Origin: Pagrus major
Lineage: Eukaryota; Chordata; Actinopteri; Spariformes; Sparidae
Length of the DNA stretch: 64,000 nucleotides
Assembly: GCF_040436345.1 (NCBI RefSeq)
Contig: NC_133230.1
Span: 12,162,197-12,226,196 of the forward strand
Direction: 5' to 3'
Numbering within the stretch: the stretch's first letter is position 1; every line of letters begins with the position of its first letter. A program made the translations under genes and the position numbers. Below, piece after piece: positions 1-9,275 of the stretch. The notes below the pieces were generated by a model that worked only from the letters and a program-made list of their open reading frames with translations, was not told the DNA's origin and searched no databases.

Positions 1-1
1 A

Positions 2-2446
2 GGGTTAGAGCTTGAGCAGGCACCATGCAAGAACAGACTTTTGATTCAAGTCGGACTCCTGAGAGAAGACAATAATTTTCCATGGATGGCCATCGTTGAT
101 TGGCTGAAGAAAATTTTCCCCAGATATCAGTCAGCTGACTTTCGTCGTTTAATTGAAAGAGGCATCGCAACAACATTGAGTCTGGGAAGTGATGCGAGGC
201 TTTCCTTCCTGGAATCAGATGCTAACTTTAACTTTGTCGGCCCAATATGTGACAGCATCGGAGTTGAACGGCAACATCTTTTGGAACTGAGGGATTTTTC
301 AGAGCAAGCACAGTCGATTGAAGTCACCAATGGGTTGATTCTCGAGTTGAGCAACTTCATCACCAGGGAGAAACTTGCGCCAGTTGTTTTAGTAACTTGG
401 CTGAGAAACTTCAACCCTGAGTTTTGTAAGAATGGGGATATTCAAAAGGCATATAAAGACCTTAGAACCAAGATCAAAAAGTTAAAACTGTATTGCCGCA
501 ACTATGAAACAAGAAGTCACAGGAGGAATGCAATGATGGAACGTTTGTTTCAAAGTCCATTTGAACTGGTGCGTAAGAAAACACCTAAATTAATTGTGAA
601 GAAACGCATGAAAAGAGAAGATGTCATAAATTATGAAAAAGTAACAATCAAGGAGGAAGACGAGAGCTATGAAATCATGCAAAGTGAGGGGTCTGAGATG
701 AACAGAGGAGCTGTTGGTGAAAGTGATAAAAATTTGGATGTATCTAACCACAGAGAGGAGACCTCTGATAAACAAGGAGAGGCCCTGACCCTGCTTGACA
801 TCGCAATGCTGTCGGTCCAAAAGCTGTCAAGTATGTACGGTGGGAAAAACCCAGCATGCAAACAAGTTTCCTTGGATCTCCTCAAAAATCAGTATACTCT
901 AACATGCAAGGAGCACCCAGCAATGGCAGAGTTTGAGAAAAAACTCGACTCACTCAGTGAAGACATTTCACTCATCTCCCCTGTGCTGTTTTTAAACTGT
1001 AACGCCAATTTCCTTGTTGACCTGCACGATGCCGTTGAGCAGGGGATTTTGAGCTTTGAAAAAGAGATCGTTCGGTCAACGGGAGAGAAACTGGGCCGGG
1101 ACAGGCTTCCAAAATTCAAGAGCTTTGTGAACTTGTCAGAAAGTGCCACTTCACGCTACATTCACATGACTTGTGATATCTTGAGCCCTCGCATCCCAGG
1201 CACACAGAACTACAGAAAATACTGGGTAGCTTTCTGTGAGGAGAAGAGAAATCCCTCCAGACTTGCGGTAAATCAATCAAACCGATTCAACAACTACTTT
1301 GAGGCTGCAGCTGGCCTTATTCACCACTACAAAGAGACCGGTCTCTTTTTCTCAGATTTGCTGTCGCTGAATGACAAATGCCCAAACATTATCCTGGAGA
1401 GTGTTGCCACTGATGCCAGTGACTCTGTGATACAGAGCCTTGTGTGTGTTCTGGCCATTGTCTACTGCAAAATCCTTGGTCCTTACTGGCAGCTTCTGAA
1501 AAGTGGAGGAGAATACTCACTCTTCAGCCAGTACATGCTCTACCTCTACCAAAAGTTCCTTGATTGGTCCAAAGATCCTTCAACACTGCTGGAACCTGAA
1601 GAGGCCACAAATGTCTTCCTGCAGTTCCCACTGCAGGAGAAGACCTTTGAAGGAGTGTTTCATTACTGTGCTTACTGGCACACGAACAGGGACCTAATCA
1701 GAGCTTGCTTGAAGAGGGTGATAAAGATTATTGCTACTGTCACCGAAGAACACCTGAAAGACTTCCTGCCAGGAGGAACATTTTCTAAAGTCCCTTCATC
1801 AGATCTGAGCTTACAGCTGGTGAGCTGCACATTCTCTGTCTTGATGGCGGAGTATCCCTTCGGCCACGCGTACCCTTACGAGAAGAAAAGACCTGACAAG
1901 TCCTCGAAGCGCTCCTCAAACAACATGTCGTCGGATAGCTCTGAGGAAGATGATGACCGATCTGGTTCATCTGACAGCAGTTCTGATGAATCTTCCAGTT
2001 GGAGTGATAAAAAGAATACCCACACTGTCCAACAAGATGACCACAGTCCACAGGTGAAGAGGGGTCCCAAAAAGGTAGAACCACTTGTGGAGAACATGGA
2101 TAGGGACTACATAATAGCTACCGTGACAAGAAATGGAGGGCCATGCAAGACACAGCAGGATGTTGACAAAATGATGTTGCGTTTCGATGGAAAATCCCGA
2201 GCAGAGAAACGGGAAGGAGTTCGTTGTGAGTTAATGTACCAGAAAATGGTCTTGGACAACTTCGACCCGAGCTTGTGTGGTCCTTTCCTCACCAGCTCAC
2301 AAATGGCATTGAAGCTGAAGCTCGCACTTCCTCGTGTTAAACCTGGGTACTCTCTTGTTTTGGCGCCAAAATTGACAAAAACAAAGCCAGTGCTCCAAAA
2401 CATAGTGCATGCTGCGACTGATCAGAACGAAAGCAGCCACACATGA
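2..2446 (+). CDS. Unrecognised large protein, 5' partial (about 815 codons in window)
   Basis: One frame is open from base 2 to the TGA at 2444-2446. No in-frame ATG precedes base 86, so the true start or a 5' exon lies left of the window. I do not recognise the family. The first ~200 residues are mixed helical sequence with basic stretches (KKRMKRED near residue 190). Residues ~260-610 look like a compact globular region rich in aromatic residues and Cys. Residues ~615-660 are Ser/Asp/Glu-rich low complexity (DSSEEDDD). A C-terminal module follows, with GGPCKTQQDVDK near residue 700. I see no obvious DDE transposase, reverse transcriptase or zinc-finger pattern. The long intron-free frame recalls domesticated transposon genes or a giant terminal exon; that is inference. 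Codon use looks normal and no frameshift is seen, so it is probably a functional coding region. Confidence 0.75.
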   Translation, partial: GLELEQAPCKNRLLIQVGLLREDNNFPWMAIVDWLKKIFPRYQSADFRRLIERGIATTLSLGSDARLSFLESDANFNFVGPICDSIGVERQHLLELRDFSEQAQSIEVTNGLILELSNFITREKLAPVVLVTWLRNFNPEFCKNGDIQKAYKDLRTKIKKLKLYCRNYETRSHRRNAMMERLFQSPFELVRKKTPKLIVKKRMKREDVINYEKVTIKEEDESYEIMQSEGSEMNRGAVGESDKNLDVSNHREETSDKQGEALTLLDIAMLSVQKLSSMYGGKNPACKQVSLDLLKNQYTLTCKEHPAMAEFEKKLDSLSEDISLISPVLFLNCNANFLVDLHDAVEQGILSFEKEIVRSTGEKLGRDRLPKFKSFVNLSESATSRYIHMTCDILSPRIPGTQNYRKYWVAFCEEKRNPSRLAVNQSNRFNNYFEAAAGLIHHYKETGLFFSDLLSLNDKCPNIILESVATDASDSVIQSLVCVLAIVYCKILGPYWQLLKSGGEYSLFSQYMLYLYQKFLDWSKDPSTLLEPEEATNVFLQFPLQEKTFEGVFHYCAYWHTNRDLIRACLKRVIKIIATVTEEHLKDFLPGGTFSKVPSSDLSLQLVSCTFSVLMAEYPFGHAYPYEKKRPDKSSKRSSNNMSSDSSEEDDDRSGSSDSSSDESSSWSDKKNTHTVQQDDHSPQVKRGPKKVEPLVENMDRDYIIATVTRNGGPCKTQQDVDKMMLRFDGKSRAEKREGVRCELMYQKMVLDNFDPSLCGPFLTSSQMALKLKLALPRVKPGYSLVLAPKLTKTKPVLQNIVHAATDQNESSHT

Positions 2447-2900
2447 GAGCTTTCACTTCATCTGAGAAGTGTGATATCGACAGAAAAAGGATGTTAAAGG
2501 ACTTGAAATCAGAAGGAATTGGGTTAACGTGTGATTCTTTCTTGAGAAGCTGAGCAGAAATACACAAAATGACCTCAGTCTTTCTACACAAAGACATAAT
2601 GTATGATTCTGTATGTGCCAGATGGAGCTGCCACATGTTTGTTACATACTGTATTTTCATTTTTAGCAGTTGAAATGATGTTTGATTTTGTGTCTCTTAA
2701 ACTTTTGACACGATTCCCTAATTTTCATGGTTCTGTATTGTAAGAATAGTTTTCTAGAAAGTTACCTTTTTTGTTGCTGGGAAGGAAATTATTTTTTTAT
2801 GTAAGGTCGTACCCATTGTGATCACGCAGTTAATAATCACTGCTGACGTAAAAGATGTCAGGAGGACTGCTGACAAAATAAACATTTTTGTTCAGATTTT
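2447..2900 (+). other. 3' UTR of the left-edge gene
   Basis: The AT-rich sequence after the TGA at 2446 has no further open frame. A canonical AATAAA at 2877-2882, followed by T/GT-rich sequence, is the likely polyadenylation signal and gives a 3' UTR of about 450 nt. Confidence 0.55.
2877..2882 (+). terminator. Poly(A) signal AATAAA, left-edge gene
   Basis: A canonical hexamer lies 431 nt after the stop codon and is followed by a GT/T-rich stretch (TTTTTGTTCAGATTTTGTTG). It is the first good signal downstream of the gene. Confidence 0.5.
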
Positions 2901-3345
2901 GTTGATGTTTACTTTGTCAGCCTGGATGTTACACTAGAAAATGTTAGACTCAGATGTCGATGAAACAAGAGTTCAGTGTTAGAAAATCAACCCAGCTTTA
3001 GTTCAAGTTCATGACTATTTCCATCAATCAGATTTGTTTTTGTTAGCCACATAATAAGCCTTGTTTTTCTCAGATTTGAAGGTCATTTGTGGTTGCATCA
3101 CAAGCATCAGCCATGTCAATGAGTTCAGTCTTACAAAAGCATTGACTGGGAGGAGCTCAGGAAAATAGGCAGTTATGAGAGAGGGGCTTACTGGGGTTAC
3201 TGTGCCAAATGTCAAAGTGTTCATGAATTCATTTTTCCAAATATAGGCAATGAAGGGAACCAAACCCACTCTGCACCATTTGCTTATTTGCAGTTGTATT
3301 GTAGATATAGGTAACTTCGATATGTCACCCCATGGTTGAGTAGAA

Positions 3346-3725
3346 TCAGATTACAGATCATCAGGATTATGTAATCCGATAACAAAAAATAGGTGATATA
3401 ATTAACCCAGATTACATTTGAAATCATTTAATTATATTTACATTACTAAGGATTACTTGATTATAATATTGTAATATATATATATATTATATATATGTAA
3501 AATGTCTTATGTTCATTTAAAATATTTGGAGATATTGAAAGAGGAAAAAATATTTGGAGAAACTACATTTTTAGCATAAAGTGCCTTGTTTACAATGTTT
3601 TATTTTAATAAGTAAACCAAAAGTCTTTGGACTGGACTACATTTTTGTAATCGAATGGATTACATTACTCAAAAAATATGTAATTTGTATTCAGTAACTG
3701 ACTACATTTCAAAGTAATCTGACCC
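3346..3725. repeat. Degenerate inverted-repeat element (MITE-like)
   Basis: The left end reads AATCAGATTAC and the right end GTAATCTGACC, which is its approximate reverse complement. Inside, ATTAC/GTAAT motifs recur in both orientations and the core is very AT-rich. This fits an old non-autonomous DNA element; the family was not identified. Confidence 0.45.
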
Positions 3726-3789
3726 GACTGATGTCACCACATACAGCATAAACATTTACTGCTACTCCCTACATATATCATACAACTAC

Positions 3790-3995
3790 TCAGTATTAGT
3801 TGCGAATATTGGGATATGGGTGCATATAGGCATGTGCAATAAAAGTCAAATTAAATGTGTAGCATTATTTTTGGGGAACCAAAAATATTCACAAAACAGC
3901 AAATAAAAATTCAGATGTGTCACAGAATAAACAAATGAAACACTAAAATGTCCAAAATATATCTAACTAATCTGAGTAGTGTATCAAGCATCATA
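3790..3995 (+). repeat. Dispersed repeat copy 1 (pair with ~42515-42690)
   Basis: The two copies share TTGGGATATG, GTGCATAT, ATGCATGTGCA-type words, then AATAAAAATTCAG, CACAGAATAAACAA, GAAACACTAAAAT and TCTAACTAAT, in the same order and orientation. Such ordered sharing over about 180 bp shows that both derive from one repeat family. Confidence 0.65.
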
Positions 3996-4379
3996 TCAAC
4001 AGACCAATAAAGGTCTCCAAGTCTAACTTTCTTATGGAAACACCTGCTTTTGAATGAGATGCGTGTCTGGCATCCCGCCCGCGCCAGCTGTCAGCAGCGT
4101 GGAATCAAACGCACCCATTTGATCCAATCTGCGTTTTCCAAGGATTCCAGTGACGATGGTGCCTTCATGACTGCCGGAAATCTCAAAGATCAGTGAACAG
4201 GCGTCAACAGTGCGGTTTCTGTTGACCGGCGCCGGACACTAAACAGGGTCAGGTTAGGTAAGAGATGATAGTTATCTCTAGGTGTTTTTTCAGTTACGTT
4301 TCGGCACTTGTTTACAAATAAAGTGATAGCCTACAGGAATATGTTAATACGGCCAAGAATACTTAAAAAGCACGGGAGA

Positions 4380-4566
4380 AAAGTAGGGATTTACGAGGGG
4401 CACGCGAAGGCACCTGAAGGGGCGGGAACTTTGCGTAAGTGTCCACCATTCCTTCAGGTTCGGGCGGCGTGAGGACGGACACATTGTCTCTGTTTAGTCA
4501 ACCCAAACAGAGTCAAACGGGTCACCAGGGCTTTTCTTTGTCGTGTTGGCCGGGTTGAGCGGTACC
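4380..4566 (+). promoter_or_regulatory. slc52a2: Probable promoter/5' UTR of slc52a2-like
   Basis: A GC-rich island precedes the ATG at 4567. It includes a GC box GGGGCGGG at 4419-4426 and several CpGs (GGGCGGCGTGAGGACGG), in contrast to the AT-rich flanks. No TATA box is apparent, as is common for housekeeping-type promoters. The transcription start is not determined. Confidence 0.4.
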
Positions 4567-4696
4567 ATGTGCGGTAGCTGGTGGAGCAGTGCGGCGGTGA
4601 CCCATGGGCTCATAGCCCTGTTCGCCATGGGCTCCTGGATTTCCGTCAACAGTCTGTGGGTCGAGCTCCCGGTGGTTGTCAACGTGCTGCCCGAAG
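4567..4696 (+). CDS. slc52a2: slc52a2-like coding exon 1
   Basis: Encodes residues 1-43 plus the first base of a Gly codon. It ends CCCGAAG before the donor GTCAGT. The ATG follows GTACC. The intron after it (4697-5940) splits the Gly of the P-E-G-W motif and has no counterpart in the neighbouring slc52a3. Confidence 0.85.
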
Positions 4697-7547
4697 GTCA
4701 GTGCTCCAACTTCTGAACCTTAACCTTCTCTGAACCTTTGGACCATCAGATTCAAGCCTTAATTAAAACATAATCACACCAGTTGAATCCCTTTGCTTCT
4801 TTATTTAAGATGTTAGCTCAAACTGGGAGATGTTAGCTTGTGCAGAATGATCTTAGCTAGCAACAGATGACAGTAATATGAACACAACCGGTGGCTACTG
4901 TGATGGTTTCTCAATCAAAAGTTACGAATTATTAAATATAAATCTGTTGAATACGTCGTAGTTGTCGGTACAAAAGTATAACTTCTTAAAATGGTTATAT
5001 ACAGAATGAACTTCCTCTTTCCTGTGGTTAAATAACCATGTAAAGTGCATTTAAGTAACGCTACTCGAGTAACGTTACTGTATGCAAGTACAATTTGAGC
5101 GTACTTGTACTTTTGAGTACTTCAAGTTTATGATGCTGTGTTTCTACTTCACTACATCTCAGAGGGAAACATTACAAAAGGTACAAAACATGTAATTACA
5201 GCTGAAATTTGATGTATTATTAGATTCAACCACACAACAGTATATAGAGTACAGTTAAAAGTAAATGCACCTCCAGCAGCTGCAAAAGGAAAATACTGCT
5301 GGCACAGTTATCCATGCATAATAATTCAATAATATATTTTATAACTCTGACAGAGGTCATCATGTTGCATAATGAATACTTTTACTTCCCCATTTAGCTC
5401 CAACTCCTGCACAGGGATTGAAAAAGCAACTTTTTTGATGCAGTTCTCAGGCATTAAATGTAAAATCTGAATAAAGGACAATGGTCTTATACTCCAGTCA
5501 CAGCCTGCAACATTAATTCATAAAATAAATCAATTAAACACTTCAGTGTGTGTGCAGGTCTTGAAAAGGCTTTAATTATAAATAATTGTAGGTTATATTG
5601 CTCCTGGATCATTTGACCAGTATGATTGTGAAACAGTCATTAGATTTTATTCTCAGTGGTATTAAACAGCTCTGAGAGTCTTAAATTTAACCTGATGAAC
5701 CCTGCAGATGTAAGACAAGTATCCAGTCAATAACTGATATAATACATATCTAGGATCAGACAATGAATTCATCTCAAGTTTGATCGAATACTGTAGGTTT
5801 CTGAAAATACAGTAGTTTTTATCAATAGGTTCAGGTTTGTAAGTCATTCTGAAAGCACTTCTTTTTCATTCCCAAAATGATGTCACACATGTAAAAATGC
5901 AACAAATGTTGTGTTTGATTATTGGCTTGTCTTGTTTTAGGATGGAACCTGCCCGCCTATCTCTCAGTGCTGATAGCGTTCGGGAACCTCGGTCCGATAG
6001 CAGTGACGATCACACACCACTGTGCTCCAGGACGTTTAAACGAACGCCTCGTCATCCACTGCATCCAGCTGCTGGCAGTGGCAGCGTCGGCTCTGCTGGC
6101 CGTCTTCTGGTCACACACCGTCACCATAGCTGGAGAAGAAAGGTCACTGCCCTTCCTGCTCTTCACCTTCGTGCTGTCCTTGGTTTGCTGTACATCCAAC
6201 GTCACCTTCCTGCCATTTATGTTTCGTTACCCCCCTCAGTACATTCGGACTTTCTTCATCGGTCAGGGCTTCAGTGCTTTGTTCCCGTGTGTCGTGGCTT
6301 TAGGACAAGGTGTCGGCAAGCTGGAGTGTAAAACTGTGAATGGCACCGTGAAGCCAAATCATTTAAAAGAAAACTTCCCAGCACAGAACTTCTTTGCGTT
6401 CTTGTGCATCATGCTGGCTATCTCATGTCTGAGTTTCTGGGCTTTAACACAAAGACGGACAGAGTCACAGGAAGACGCACCGCCACAGGAGTCCGGAGAG
6501 AAAAACGGAGATGAAACACATCCGCTGCAGAACGGAGGGACGCCGGTGTCTGAGGAGCAGACACCGTCAGAGGAACGACCTCCTGCTGTGAGGTTTTGGA
6601 CGCAGCGGAACATCTACCTGCTGTTACTGCTCGCTGTCTCCAACGCCCTCACCAACGGGGTCCTGCCGTCTGTGCAGAGTTTCTCCTGTTTGCCCTACGG
6701 CACCATGACCTTTCACCTCTCTGTGGTCCTGGGCAACATAGCAAACCCACTGGCCTGCTTTCTAGCTATGTTCGTCATCCTGAGGTGAGAAAATATTAGA
6801 GGGATCTAACATGTACATTACTTTTAAGAACTAATAACTCTTTAAATATCATGTAAGTGAGTTATTTTTACATGTGATTGTGGTGAACATTTTTTCCTAT
6901 AAAAGATTTGTCCACAGTTTTTTGATTGGAGCCATTTTTGTCTTCCAGGTCCTCCACTGGTTTGGGCTTCTTGTCCATAGGAGCGGGAGTATTTGCAGCA
7001 TATCTCATGGCGCTGGCAGCACTCAGCCCCTGTCCTCCACTCCTGGGAAACCCTTCTGGTGTGGCTTTAGTGGTAAGTGGTGATATATATTTCTCGAGCT
7101 GAGTATCGTCACAATTCCCCAATTTGATTTGACTCTGATGTTAAGGTCACAATTTGAAGCAAGACTTTCACATCCTTTTTTTAAATCTTCAAATTCTTCT
7201 TATAGACAGGACTATGACTTGACTTTATCCGTGAGACTTATTCCAGGTTAGGGCTATAAAACAAAACATATCGCCCTCTGTGTATTCAACACAGGCCAAA
7301 GCCTCATCTATTTTTTTCTTTCTTGTGCCTGCTACAGGTCATCTCCTGGATTATATTCACCGGTCTCTTCTCCTACGTGAAGGTGGTGATTGGGACTTTG
7401 CTCCACGAGGCAGGTCACGCTGCCCTGCTGTGGTGCGGCATCTCTATCCAGGCCGGCTCCCTGATCGGAGCCCTCACCATGTTCCCTCTGGTCAACGTCT
7501 ACCACGTGTTTGCCCGGGCTCAAGAATGCGTGGATAACTGCAGTTAG
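4567..7547 (+). CDS. slc52a2: Riboflavin transporter, SLC52A2-like (RFVT family), 4 coding exons, 435 aa
   Basis: Plasma-membrane riboflavin importer. Exons: 4567-4696, 5941-6784, 6949-7072, 7338-7547. All junctions are GT/AG and the phases fit. The protein opens with [15 protein letters not shown], then the family signature [17 protein letters not shown]. It carries [11 protein letters not shown] in the middle, [19 protein letters not shown], then [20 protein letters not shown] after a hydrophilic central loop (acidic and Gln/Glu-rich, ~residues 210-265), and ends LVNVYHVF...CVDNCS. SLC52 proteins usually have about 11 membrane helices and 430-470 residues, which matches. The C-S-N-V and SCLPYG forms resemble mammalian SLC52A2/A1 more than SLC52A3. 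The ATG context has A at -3 and no in-frame upstream ATG was used. It lies head-to-tail with slc52a3, 4.9 kb downstream. Confidence 0.9.
4697..5940 (+). other. slc52a2: slc52a2-like intron 1
   Basis: A 1244-bp phase-1 intron starting GTCAGT and ending CTTGTTTTAG. It contains a copy of the teleost AAGTACTTGAGT-type dispersed repeat at about 5050-5165. No other gene was seen in it. Confidence 0.75.
5050..5165. repeat. AAGTACT/ACTTGAGTA-type dispersed repeat, copy 1
   Basis: It contains CGAGTAACGTTAC, GTACTTGTACTTTTGAGTAC and TTTCTACTTCACTACA. Similar word sets recur near 31.0, 36.2, 37.2 and 55.5 kb, which marks a high-copy repeat. Confidence 0.5.
5941..6784 (+). CDS. slc52a2: slc52a2-like coding exon 2 (main transport exon)
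   Basis: An 844-nt exon starting GATGGAACCTG (completing G-W-N-L) and ending GTCATCCTGAG before GTGAGA. It carries most helices, an NGT glycosylation sequon after KLECKTV, and the central hydrophilic loop. Confidence 0.88.
6949..7072 (+). CDS. slc52a2: slc52a2-like coding exon 3
   Basis: A 124-nt exon between acceptor TCTTCCAG and donor GTAAGT. It encodes [13 protein letters not shown]...LSPCPPLLG. The length is identical to slc52a3 exon 14559-14682, and the LSPCP motif is shared. Confidence 0.88.
7338..7547 (+). CDS. slc52a2: slc52a2-like coding exon 4
   Basis: A 210-nt terminal coding exon after GCTACAG, encoding [16 protein letters not shown]...[19 protein letters not shown] and ending in TAG. 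It has the same length and phase as the last coding exon of slc52a3. Confidence 0.88.
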   Translation, partial: VISWIIFTGLFSYVKVVIGTLLHEAGHAALLWCGISIQAGSLIGALTMFPLVNVYHVFARAQECVDNCS

Positions 7548-8027
7548 CAGGAGTGAGATATGTAATGTTTTAATGAATTCTGCTTTTTATAGACACAGTT
7601 GCCATTCATTGGTGACAAAGAGGACTGTTTTTACCCTGTTTTGGGGTAAAAACCCGTTCACCCGTTCCCGAGTGAAGCAGCAGATCTGTCTTCTTGGCCT
7701 CATCATTCATGCCACCAACGAGGCTTCTTCTCCTGATTCAGAGGCCTCTGAGCCTGTGAAAGTAAAAACATTCCCACCAGATAATGGGAGCATTGTGTTG
7801 CCGCACATTGGCCAAGGGGATGTAAAGTGCAGTAAAACCACAAGTGCTTTGTGGTATTTTATAATTAATCTCTGTAGTTGAAGTTGTTTACAGTTGCAAA
7901 AACAGCAGCTGATTATTTTCCCACTACATCAAACCACGTGAGAAGGTGTTGACTCAGGGACACGAACATTAACTAATTCATCTACTGGGTTGCTCCTGAA
8001 TCTAATTCATGCGAAAAATCCACACAG

Positions 8028-8280
8028 TTAGGCCCTGTCCACATGTACACTGGTATTTCTTTAAGAAAAATATGTTTTGGCTTGTTAAACACACGGAAAC
8101 AGTGTTTTAGGTCACTGAAAACGAACCTTTTGGAAACTCATTCCAGGTTGAAGATATTCAAGAACTCTAACAGAAACCCTTCATTTCTGAACAAGGCTTT
8201 TATTTTGAAATGTAACGAGGAACGTGTTTGGGGCGGGGATCGTTTTTGTTTTTAATGTGTACATGTGGACAAAGCCTTAA
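8028..8280. mobile_element. MITE with 21-bp terminal inverted repeats
   Basis: The left end AGGCCCTGTCCACATGTACAC and the right end GTGTACATGTGGACAAAGCCT are reverse complements with two mismatches, separated by about 210 bp with no coding potential for a transposase. A typical non-autonomous DNA transposon; the family was not assigned. Confidence 0.8.
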
Positions 8281-8344
8281 TTGCTACAATTACAATCCCA
8301 TCGCTACACTTTTTTAAATTATTTTTTATATTTTTTATGTCAGT

Positions 8345-8508
8345 TACAACGTGATTCAAAAAAAGTTGGGACGCTGTGTAAAATGTTAATAAAAACAATG
8401 CAGATTTACAAACAAACTCTTCTTCTTTCCAAATTGTTTTCATTTGAATAAATGTCAAAAAGGGCGACCATTTTACAGCGTTTCACCTTTTTTAGAATCG
8501 GGGTTGTA
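8345..8508. mobile_element. MITE of the ACCCCGATTC...GCTGTGTAAAA type, copy 1
   Basis: The left end reads GATTCAAAAAAAGTTGGGAC then GCTGTGTAAAATG. The right end reads CATTTTACAGCG then TTTAGAATCGGGGTTGTA, the approximate reverse complement. A second copy lies at about 46384-46510. The family recurs widely in teleost genomes; that statement is from general knowledge. Confidence 0.75.
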
Positions 8509-9250
8509 TTATTTTCACCTACCTCTTCCCTTTGCTTCCATGTAAGCATAAAACATCATTATATTTACAGTTTCATCAGAGTCTGATATGCTGTTGAGTT
8601 TGGCTGAAGTCAATATTGTGAAAACTGTCATTTTGAATGCAGTAACTGTAAACATACAGTTCAGAGATGCAGTGACATTCCTTGATTTCATGCCAAAATC
8701 TTCGAACAAGACACCGCTTTAAACAAATTTAAGATGAATTTTAGTCAACTTCAGATTTGAGGTTCCTCATAATGTTTTAAACAAACATTTAGTGTTATTT
8801 TCTCGTCATTTTGGATTTGCCTTCATTCCAAACATGCAGTAATGTTAAGTTACGTTAAGGGAACAATATCTGGCCTTGATGAGCTGTAAAGTAACGAGTG
8901 AACAGTTTTGCTGAACAAGGGATTGTGTTTTAAATAATGGTAATGATGTATATCTTTGATGTGCACTAATAATGTAATTTTAATTAACCATGCTGCTACA
9001 GTACATCAGATCGGAGACTTTAAAAGGTTTACAGAGGAAGAATATCAGTTAACGTTGCCTTAACTTAATGCTGGTAATCCTGCTTCTTTAATTTATCTGC
9101 TGTTAAACGACTGATTGATGTGATTGGTGGTGCTTTTTGAACATGGACATTTTGTTGATTTCTTTTTTTTGTTTTTTAAAGCTGATTGTCATGCATACAA
9201 CATGTGACATGAAATGGTTGATGACTACAGTTGTGAAATGACTGGTTAAC

Positions 9251-9256
9251 AATAAA
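9251..9256 (+). terminator. slc52a2: Poly(A) signal AATAAA, slc52a2-like
   Basis: A canonical hexamer in TTAACAATAAAGC, followed within 30 nt by TTTGTTG and TTTTTGTC. It is the most downstream good signal before AT-rich intergenic DNA. Confidence 0.45.
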
Positions 9257-9275
9257 GCTTTGTTGAAAATGTCCT

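Larger units (their letters stand above)
2900..4380. other. Intergenic region between left-edge gene and slc52a2-like
   Basis: No gene was seen. The stretch is AT-rich and holds a degenerate element with ATCAGATTAC-like inverted ends (about 3346-3725), an (AT)n run near 3474-3496 and a dispersed repeat at about 3790-3995 that recurs near 42.5 kb. From about 4060 the sequence becomes GC-richer toward the slc52a2-like promoter. Confidence 0.5.
7548..9275 (+). other. slc52a2: 3' UTR of slc52a2-like
   Basis: There is no convincing further gene. The best poly(A) signal is AATAAA at 9251-9256, followed by a TTTGTTG/GT-rich region. If it is used, the 3' UTR is about 1.7 kb and includes two miniature inverted-repeat elements (8028-8280 and 8345-8508). 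Earlier AATAAA-like words at about 8391 and 8447 lie inside the second element and could give a shorter end. Confidence 0.45.

Noticed and set aside
5897..5940. ATG starts just upstream of slc52a2-like exon 2
   Set aside because: They lie in the intron before the TTTTAG acceptor. The conserved family N-terminus is in the exon at 4567-4696.
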